The notes below the pieces were generated by a model. That model ran no database searches. It had not been told where the DNA came from and was given only the letters and a program-made list of their open reading frames with translations. A program made the position numbers and the translations under genes. Positions 6,500 through 10,899 of a stretch of DNA of 10,899 nt are shown here, one piece after another (the stretch's first letter is position 1; every line of letters starts with the position of its first letter). Source of the DNA: Clostridia bacterium (GTDB taxonomy: Bacteria; Bacillota; Clostridia; Oscillospirales; CAG-272); NCBI GenBank assembly GCA_017621015.1, contig JAGAUC010000106.1:1-10899 (forward strand), in the 5' to 3' direction.

Positions 6500-7978
6500 A
6501 TGGGCGAATTTTCAATTTATGAGGATATTGCAAAGAGAACAGGCGGCGACATTTACATTGGCGTGGTGGGACCGGTACGAAGCGGGAAATCCACCTTCAT
6601 CAAGCGCTTTATGGAGGCAATGGTCTTGCCGAACATCCCCGACGAAAGCGCTCGGGCGCGCGCCAAGGACGAGATGCCGCAGAGCGCGGCAGGAAAAACG
6701 GTGATGACGACCGAGCCGAAATTCGTTCCCGACGAGGCGGTCCCCATCTCCTTTGCGGGCGGAAAAACCATGCGCGTCAAGATGGTGGACTGTGTCGGCT
6801 ACCTTGTACCCGATGCGCTTGGTGTCATCGAGGAGGGAAAGGCACGTATGGTTCGCACGCCTTGGCGCGAGGAGCCGATGCCCTTTGCTGAGGCGGCCGA
6901 GCTGGGCACCCACAGGGTCATTCACGAGCACGCCACGATCGGTATGCTGGTGAGTACCGACGGCACGGTCGGGGAGATCCCACGTGAGAATTACGTGGAG
7001 GCCGAGGAGCGAATTGTGAAGGAGCTGAAGGCCCTTGGAAAGCCCTTTGCCATGGTCCTCAATTCCGCCACCCCCAATGCGGAGTCCTCCATCGAGCTTG
7101 CTTATGAGCTGGAGGAGAAATACGGAATTCCCGTGGCGCTGGTCAGCTGTCTTTCGTTGGATGAGGAGGACATCCGTCATATTTTGGAGCTTGTGCTTCA
7201 CGAATTCCCGATCGCGGAGCTCCGCGTGGCGTTCCCGACCTGGATCCACGCGCTTGAGCCCACACATCATGTTCGCGTGTCACTTGGTGAGTCGCTGGGA
7301 AAGAGCGTTTCGGGTATGAAAAAGATCGGGGACATCAATCGCTCGTTGGAAGCGCTTGAAAAGAACGATTACGTAAGTGACCTTTCGGTGGATCGCATCG
7401 ATCTTGGAACGGGATGCGCACACGTGCGCGTGTCGCTGGCAGACGGACTTTTCTATGAGGTGATGAGTGAGCTGACGGGTATGGACATCTCGGATGACCG
7501 ACAACTGCTCCAGCTGCTTCGCGAGTTTTCCGCCATGAAGTCCAAGTATGACCGCGTCGCCGAGGCGTTTGACGACGCAACCGAAAAGGGCTACGGCATT
7601 GTGATGCCCGATATTGACGAGCTACATCTGGAGGAGCCGGAGATCATCAAGCAGGCGGGTGGCTACGGTGTCAAGCTTCGCGCATCGGCGCAGTCGATCC
7701 ATATGATCCGTGCCAACATTGAGACCGAGATCAACCCCATTGTGGGAAGTGAGCAGCAATCCGAGGAGCTGATCCGCTATATGCTGCACGAATTCGAGGA
7801 AGCACCGCGAAAGATCTGGGAGTCCAATATGTTTGGCAAGAGCCTTTACGAGCTGATGAACGAGGGGCTTCATACCAAGCTTTCCAACATTCCCGAGGAT
7901 TCGCGCCTGCGTCTCTCCGAGACGCTCGAGAAGATCATCAACGAGGGAAGCGGCGGTCTGATTTGTATTCTGTTATAA
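6500..7978 (+). CDS. spoIVA: Stage IV sporulation protein A (spore coat morphogenetic ATPase)
   Basis: A 492-residue cytoskeletal ATPase that polymerises on the mother-cell face of the forespore outer membrane and forms the platform for the spore coat; it is also required for cortex formation. The N-terminus aligns closely with my memory of Bacillus subtilis SpoIVA. Walker A is GPVRSGKST at residues 24-32 with Lys30, followed by the conserved stretches PQSAAGKT and TTEPKFVP, and by VDCVGY in the Walker B-like region. A middle domain and the C-terminal EPEIIKQ, SIHMIRANIETE and the closing NEGSGGLI are all present. Length equals the usual size. ATG 6500 has GGGAGG seven bases upstream. In studied species it is made under mother-cell sigma-E; I could not find a convincing sigma-E promoter here. 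The gene marks the organism as an endospore former. Confidence 0.97.
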   Translation: MGEFSIYEDIAKRTGGDIYIGVVGPVRSGKSTFIKRFMEAMVLPNIPDESARARAKDEMPQSAAGKTVMTTEPKFVPDEAVPISFAGGKTMRVKMVDCVGYLVPDALGVIEEGKARMVRTPWREEPMPFAEAAELGTHRVIHEHATIGMLVSTDGTVGEIPRENYVEAEERIVKELKALGKPFAMVLNSATPNAESSIELAYELEEKYGIPVALVSCLSLDEEDIRHILELVLHEFPIAELRVAFPTWIHALEPTHHVRVSLGESLGKSVSGMKKIGDINRSLEALEKNDYVSDLSVDRIDLGTGCAHVRVSLADGLFYEVMSELTGMDISDDRQLLQLLREFSAMKSKYDRVAEAFDDATEKGYGIVMPDIDELHLEEPEIIKQAGGYGVKLRASAQSIHMIRANIETEINPIVGSEQQSEELIRYMLHEFEEAPRKIWESNMFGKSLYELMNEGLHTKLSNIPEDSRLRLSETLEKIINEGSGGLICILL

Positions 7979-7983
7979 AAACC

Positions 7984-8014
7984 AATGGCTGAGTCATTCG
8001 ACTCAGCCATTTTT
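7984..8014 (+). terminator. Rho-independent terminator after spoIVA
   Basis: A 12-bp perfect stem, AATGGCTGAGTC (7984-7995) with GACTCAGCCATT (8000-8011), has the four-base loop ATTC and runs into a T-tract. It begins five bases after the spoIVA stop codon. Confidence 0.93.
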
Positions 8015-8093
8015 AATATAACGAACATTACGCGATGGCTACTATGCCTGAAAAAGGAAATCCCACATAGGCGGGCATTTATGACACGTTACC

Positions 8094-8122
8094 TTGACAA
8101 AAATCTCAAATCCTGTTATACT
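8094..8122 (+). promoter_or_regulatory. Near-consensus sigma-A promoter for the AT-rich membrane gene
   Basis: A perfect -35 TTGACA (8094-8099), a 17-base spacer and the -10 TATACT (8117-8122, five of six). Predicted start is near 8129, leaving a leader of about 50 bases before ATG 8180. It lies after the spoIVA terminator, so the downstream gene is an independent unit that should be read in growing cells. Confidence 0.83.
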
Positions 8123-8166
8123 TACGATGGGTTTTTGGTGTTACAACCGATGAACTTCTTTGTTAT

Positions 8167-8171
8167 GGAGG
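8167..8171 (+). promoter_or_regulatory. Ribosome-binding site deciding the membrane-protein start
   Basis: GGAGG is eight bases before ATG 8180. The same frame is open back to an ATG at 7985, but that codon lies inside the spoIVA terminator and upstream of the promoter, so 8180 is the start. Confidence 0.85.
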
Positions 8172-8179
8172 AAATAACT

Positions 8180-9547
8180 ATGAGAAAAAATATACGAATA
8201 AGCAATTTGATCGAAAATTTAGTTTTTCTTCTATCTGTCAATATTGTTCAATTGGCAACTACCTATTACCATCACCGCACAGTTGGCGAGTATAGGACAT
8301 CTGATATTGTTTTGGATGCATTGTTTGCCGTCATATATGCTGGCTTTTTTATCATTGTATTTTTCAAAAATAAAACGCTTTTTTCTGAGGGCTCTTTAAC
8401 ATTACGTTGCGAAAAAAACAAATTCTCGCTGATAATCAGATGGTTGGGATTGATTGCATTAAAAGGTGCATTTGACGTTATACTGATTTATATCGGTCGT
8501 ATTTCGGCGGAATGGAAGTATATCGGTTCTGACTTTTTTGTTCTTTCTTATTGGTGTTTGGTTTATCTCATTGCCACCAAAAAAATTTCACTGATCTCCA
8601 AAAACAAAAATCACCTGTTCGATGCCTTGATCGTCATTATTATTGCCGTGGGGCTTGCTGTTTTCTATGACGCACATTTGATCGGGCAATACCGTGCGGT
8701 ACATCAAAAATACACCGAAGTATCGCCCTATTTTGTACGTGTATGCAGAAATTTGGATCATTTACACAGTGTAAAAACCTTTATTTTAGATACGTTTATC
8801 GCCTGTGTTCTCATTGTTTTCCACATGACAAATGCAGTGGATCCCGAGAAGAAAAATAACCCGCAAAGAGGAGATGGGTTTCGTGTATTCATGCGTTGCA
8901 ATCTAATCGCAAGCTTGTTTGCTATATTGTTTGTAATCAAAATGGGTGTGGATCCCCTTGGCGTTTTGTACCAAAGCAGATATCGGTCAAACGGAGATAT
9001 TAATTATGAGGAGGAGGGACCCTTTGATTATTTTATTGAATCAAAAGGCGTCATTCACGGATTGGGAAAGGTTTCCGAAGATAAATTCTATTATCTCGAA
9101 GACAATATATCGCTGCAAAAAGGCGATCGATTTGAACAATTTACATTTGCCGCTGACACACTCGGTACTGTATTTTCGGATACGGGCAATGCGACACGTA
9201 ATTACACTCAATTTTCTGTTGACGGCAAAAATGTATATTTATATGGAAACTATGCTATCTGTTATTACGAAAACAATATTCCCGTTATTATTCGGATAGA
9301 TAGTTTAAATCAGCAAACTCAAAATTCAATAGTCACAAATCTACTTAAACATTTGCTTGAACAAGGAAATTTATTTGTGTTTGAGTTTGGCAGTGACTAT
9401 CTCACAAAGTACGAAGCTGAATTTATTGAGCCGTACATTGAACGGTATGCTAACGGAACATTTACAGTGACCGAAAAAGAATGGCTCACATGTTCGTATT
9501 ATCGAGAAGATTATATTATTGATATTGCTAAAAAGTTAATTACATAA
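8180..9547 (+). CDS. Seven-helix membrane protein of unknown function, AT-rich
   Basis: I do not recognise this 455-residue protein. The N-terminal half has seven hydrophobic segments at about residues 12-28, 43-62, 84-105, 116-133, 148-164, 200-216 and 238-257, with short loops. The last roughly 200 residues are soluble, acidic and aromatic-rich (YYLEDNI, a repeated Tyr/Phe-Gly pattern, EWLTCSYYREDY), ending in an amphipathic stretch. No nuclease, kinase, transporter or protease motif stands out. Base use differs from its neighbours: sampled lines are about 30-37% GC, against roughly 65% in a sampled spoIVA line, and codons favour A/T third positions. It has its own promoter and terminator and no operon partner. 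Compositional contrast suggests recent acquisition or relaxed selection. Confidence refers to it being a real gene, not to function. Confidence 0.85.
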   Translation: MRKNIRISNLIENLVFLLSVNIVQLATTYYHHRTVGEYRTSDIVLDALFAVIYAGFFIIVFFKNKTLFSEGSLTLRCEKNKFSLIIRWLGLIALKGAFDVILIYIGRISAEWKYIGSDFFVLSYWCLVYLIATKKISLISKNKNHLFDALIVIIIAVGLAVFYDAHLIGQYRAVHQKYTEVSPYFVRVCRNLDHLHSVKTFILDTFIACVLIVFHMTNAVDPEKKNNPQRGDGFRVFMRCNLIASLFAILFVIKMGVDPLGVLYQSRYRSNGDINYEEEGPFDYFIESKGVIHGLGKVSEDKFYYLEDNISLQKGDRFEQFTFAADTLGTVFSDTGNATRNYTQFSVDGKNVYLYGNYAICYYENNIPVIIRIDSLNQQTQNSIVTNLLKHLLEQGNLFVFEFGSDYLTKYEAEFIEPYIERYANGTFTVTEKEWLTCSYYREDYIIDIAKKLIT

Positions 9548-9560
9548 CAAGCAAATGTTT

Positions 9561-9589
9561 CAGCCACTTCTTCGGGAGTGGCTGTTTTT
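9561..9589 (+). terminator. Rho-independent terminator after the membrane gene
   Basis: The stem CAGCCACTTC (9561-9570) with GGAGTGGCTG (9575-9584) makes ten pairs including one T-G wobble, closed by a C-TTCG-G tetraloop and followed by TTTTT. The T-tract ends two bases before the stop of the convergent gene, so the hairpin sits between two converging units; on the minus strand it lacks a T-tract. Confidence 0.92.
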
Positions 9590-9590
9590 C

Positions 9591-10295
9591 TCAAAAGAAC
9601 AGGATGCATCCGCCGTCAAACAGCGGCTCGTCCGAAAGAGAGACCACCGCATAGCCGTGCCTTTGACAAAAGGCCTCGATCGCTTTTCCGTCGGCGTGCC
9701 CTTTCAGATTACCGCAGAAATAGACGGTCGTATCGCACACGCCCGATGCACCGCCCAAAAATCCGTACGGATAAGGGGGAAGCGTGACACCGCCGCTTTC
9801 CACAAGAAGCGTGTCAACTCCGGCGCCCTTTGCCGCAGCTTCTATTTCCGTATCTGCCGTAATGATCGCGCCGCCTAAGACGACCGTGGAACACTTGGCG
9901 TATCCTTGATTGACAGAAAGCAGGGAAATGCGATGCGTTTCGGCATATTCCTTGACCTTTTTTGCCAAAAACTCCGTTTTTCCCAAAAGACAGTTTCCCG
10001 TGAAAACAAAATTGAGCACGATATCCTCAGGGTATGTCACACCTACGTGATCCTCGGTAAGGCAAAGCGAAAGCCCGGAGACATGAAGAATCTGATCAAC
10101 CTCACTCATGTCAATGGTATAATAATCGTGGTGGCAAAAAAGCGTGTCCCTCACGCGAAGAAAAAGCATATCGGGGTGCGACGCCACGGGTGCCGACAGG
10201 CGCGAAAACGGCGGCAGCGGCAGGGGCGTAAAGCCGAGCTCCAAAAGCCGCTTGCGGCAGGGGAGCGGCAGCCTATGGTCGATAACGGCAAGCAT
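9591..10295 (-). CDS. DUF6873-like protein (proposed guanidino-modifying-enzyme fold)
   Basis: A 234-residue soluble protein. From memory of the family, N-terminal VIDHRLP, a Leu-rich segment, HPDM at residues 40-43, YPEDIVLNFVFTGN, VNQGYAKCST near 129-137, and GFLGGASGVCDTTVYFCGNLKGH at 178-200 point to DUF6873, described as having a fold related to amidino-transferring and arginine-deiminating enzymes. Biochemical activity is unknown. Cys135, Cys230 (in the terminal GGC) and His200 are possible nucleophile or catalytic residues but cannot be assigned by eye. The start is ATG at 10295, four bases after GGAGG; the frame extends upstream to 10331, but that part overlaps the rpmB terminator. 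It is the gene after rpmB on the same strand, with a terminator between and no clear promoter of its own, so it may depend on read-through. Confidence 0.78.
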   Translation of the reverse strand: MLAVIDHRLPLPCRKRLLELGFTPLPLPPFSRLSAPVASHPDMLFLRVRDTLFCHHDYYTIDMSEVDQILHVSGLSLCLTEDHVGVTYPEDIVLNFVFTGNCLLGKTEFLAKKVKEYAETHRISLLSVNQGYAKCSTVVLGGAIITADTEIEAAAKGAGVDTLLVESGGVTLPPYPYGFLGGASGVCDTTVYFCGNLKGHADGKAIEAFCQRHGYAVVSLSDEPLFDGGCILFF

Positions 10296-10299
10296 AGTA

Positions 10300-10304
10300 C
10301 CTCC
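10300..10304 (-). promoter_or_regulatory. Ribosome-binding site for the DUF6873-like gene
   Basis: Minus-strand GGAGG lies four bases from ATG 10295 (five-base core; GGAGGT counted whole gives three). It decides the start against the longer open frame. Confidence 0.75.
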
Positions 10305-10308
10305 AAAG

Positions 10309-10347
10309 AAAAATAAAGCCGGCAGACACAAGGCTGCCGGAAGCTTT
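10309..10347 (-). terminator. Rho-independent terminator after rpmB
   Basis: Read on the minus strand, CCGGCAG pairs with CTGCCGG (plus-strand arms 10319-10325 and 10334-10340), with an eight-base loop, and is followed by CTTTATTTTTC. The outer AAAG/CTTT bases can extend the stem across a three-base bulge. It lies 19 bases past the rpmB stop. Confidence 0.88.
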
Positions 10348-10365
10348 ATATTTACACGAGCTGAA

Positions 10366-10551
10366 TTAAGCGCGTGTGATCTTGCCCGAACGCAGGCAAC
10401 GAGAACAAACCGCTACCGTTGCGGGCGTACCGTCAACGATTGCCTTTACCTTACGGATATTCGGCTTCCAACATCTGTTGGTCTTGCGGTGAGAGTGGGA
10501 GACGTTCTGTCCGAAAACAACGCCCTTTCCACAAATACAACACTTTGCCAT
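10366..10551 (-). CDS. rpmB: 50S ribosomal protein L28
   Basis: A 61-residue component of the large ribosomal subunit. The family signature is clear: MAKCCICGKGVVFGQNVSHS, then KTNRCWKPNIRKV and a C-terminal VCSRCLRSGKI. Two CxxC pairs (residues 4/7 and the later CSRC) make a zinc ribbon, so this is the zinc-binding form rather than the Cys-free paralogue some bacteria make during zinc limitation. ATG 10551 follows GGGAGGT by six bases. Five more in-frame codons upstream fall within the ribosome-binding site and are rejected. It is a single-gene unit: own promoter, own terminator. No zinc-uptake operator is recognisable in its short leader. Confidence 0.97.
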   Translation of the reverse strand: MAKCCICGKGVVFGQNVSHSHRKTNRCWKPNIRKVKAIVDGTPATVAVCSRCLRSGKITRA

Positions 10552-10557
10552 TTTGAC

Positions 10558-10564
10558 ACCTCCC
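10558..10564 (-). promoter_or_regulatory. Strong ribosome-binding site of rpmB
   Basis: Minus-strand GGGAGGT with six-base spacing to ATG 10551 fixes the start of L28. Confidence 0.88.
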
Positions 10565-10627
10565 AAAGCAGTACTTTTTTCAGTACACTGTATTGCAAAT
10601 GAAAAAAATCATTAGTGAACAGCATAC

Positions 10628-10656
10628 ATTATACCATAGGGTTTTCAAAAATGCAA
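10628..10656 (-). promoter_or_regulatory. Sigma-A promoter for rpmB
   Basis: Minus-strand -35 TTGCAT (plus-strand 10651-10656), 17-base spacer, and a perfect -10 TATAAT (10628-10633). Predicted transcription start near 10621, leader about 70 bases. The -35 overlaps the loop of an AT-rich inverted repeat (10642-10670). Confidence 0.85.
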
Positions 10657-10670
10657 GAGTTTTTTGAAAA
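10642..10670. repeat. AT-rich 10-bp inverted repeat between eno and rpmB
   Basis: TTTTCAAAAA (10642-10651) and TTTTTGAAAA (10661-10670) are perfect inverted copies with a nine-base spacer. On the plus strand a run of T follows; on the minus strand, the direction of eno, no T-tract follows. It is therefore a poor eno terminator and overlaps the rpmB -35. It may be an operator or chance in AT-rich sequence. Confidence 0.5.
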
Positions 10671-10684
10671 TTTTTTTTCTTTTT

Positions 10685-10899
10685 TTATACAAAGATTGCC
10701 TCTTTTTCATCGGGAAGGCGCTCAATCGTCTGCTTTCCGTAGCAAGCAGAGCTCCCAAGTGAGGATTCGATGCGCAGAAGACGGTTGTATTTGGCCACGC
10801 GCTCGCTTCGACAGGGAGCGCCGGATTTGATGAAGGGAGCATTGACTGCCACGGCGATGTCAGCCAGCGTGGTGTCCTCGGTCTCGCCCGAGCGGTGCG
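10685..10899 (-). CDS. eno: Enolase, C-terminal 70 residues (5' part outside window)
   Basis: C-terminal end of the glycolytic enzyme that interconverts 2-phosphoglycerate and phosphoenolpyruvate; it is also part of RNA-degrading complexes in many bacteria. The visible part begins HRSGETEDTTLADIAVAV, including the conserved His-Arg-Ser loop that contacts substrate phosphate. It continues through KSGAPCRSERVAKYNRLLRIE, one of the most conserved enolase stretches, and ends in a short variable tail (LPDEKEAIFV). Two leftover bases at 10898-10899 belong to a codon cut by the edge. The NAPFIKSGAP segment differs from the more usual NAGQIKTGAP, which looks like normal variation. PEP made here feeds the phosphotransferase system that uses the HPr encoded at 3175, though the two genes are not linked in an operon. 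Confidence 0.96.
   Translation of the reverse strand, partial: HRSGETEDTTLADIAVAVNAPFIKSGAPCRSERVAKYNRLLRIESSLGSSACYGKQTIERLPDEKEAIFV

Noticed and set aside
8044..8078. Hairpin ATGCCTG/CGGGCAT upstream of the membrane-gene promoter
   Set aside because: Seven pairs with a wobble and a loop of more than 20 bases; a possible remnant but not separable from chance.
7985..8179. N-terminal extension of the AT-rich membrane protein from ATG 7985
   Set aside because: It begins inside the spoIVA terminator and spans a consensus promoter; a good ribosome-binding site precedes ATG 8180.
9906..10602. Plus-strand open frames opposite the DUF6873-like gene and rpmB
   Set aside because: They overlap well-supported minus-strand genes and show no family resemblance.

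Overview
The window looks like chromosome from a spore-forming Clostridia-type Firmicute. It carries spoIVA (specific to endospore formers), a Gram-positive HPr with both His15 and Ser46, and two protein families I associate with Clostridia (DUF4330-like and DUF6873-like). Base composition is mixed. Most housekeeping genes are GC-rich, and one membrane-protein gene is clearly AT-rich. Species-level placement is not possible by eye; an Oscillospirales-like relative is a guess.

Layout, plus strand, 1-9547: (a) the 3' portion of an O-antigen ligase/polymerase-family membrane protein, followed closely by two small single-pass membrane proteins that resemble each other (DUF4330-like), probably a surface-polysaccharide operon; (b) HPr with its own sigma-A promoter and a strong terminator; (c) uvrC, rsmD and coaD, where uvrC is cut by an in-frame TAA at 4149-4151 although both halves are otherwise intact; (d) spoIVA, whose Shine-Dalgarno lies in the 3' arm of a long inverted repeat shared with the coaD terminator region; (e) an AT-rich seven-helix membrane protein of unknown function with a near-consensus promoter and its own terminator.

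Minus strand, 9591-10899, reading leftward from the right edge: the C-terminal 70 residues of enolase (eno), then rpmB (ribosomal protein L28, zinc-ribbon form) with its own promoter, a terminator, and a DUF6873-like gene that converges on the AT-rich membrane gene.

Most of the window is core metabolism, translation, repair and sporulation. Observations most worth checking are the split uvrC, the occluded ribosome-binding site of spoIVA, the AT-rich orphan gene bounded by terminators, and the paired DUF4330-like proteins next to the polysaccharide ligase. I see no CRISPR array, tRNA, rRNA, insertion sequence, or convincing new defence system. No stretch longer than about 300 bases lacks a gene; the longest gaps are 2978-3174 and 7979-8179, both holding promoters.
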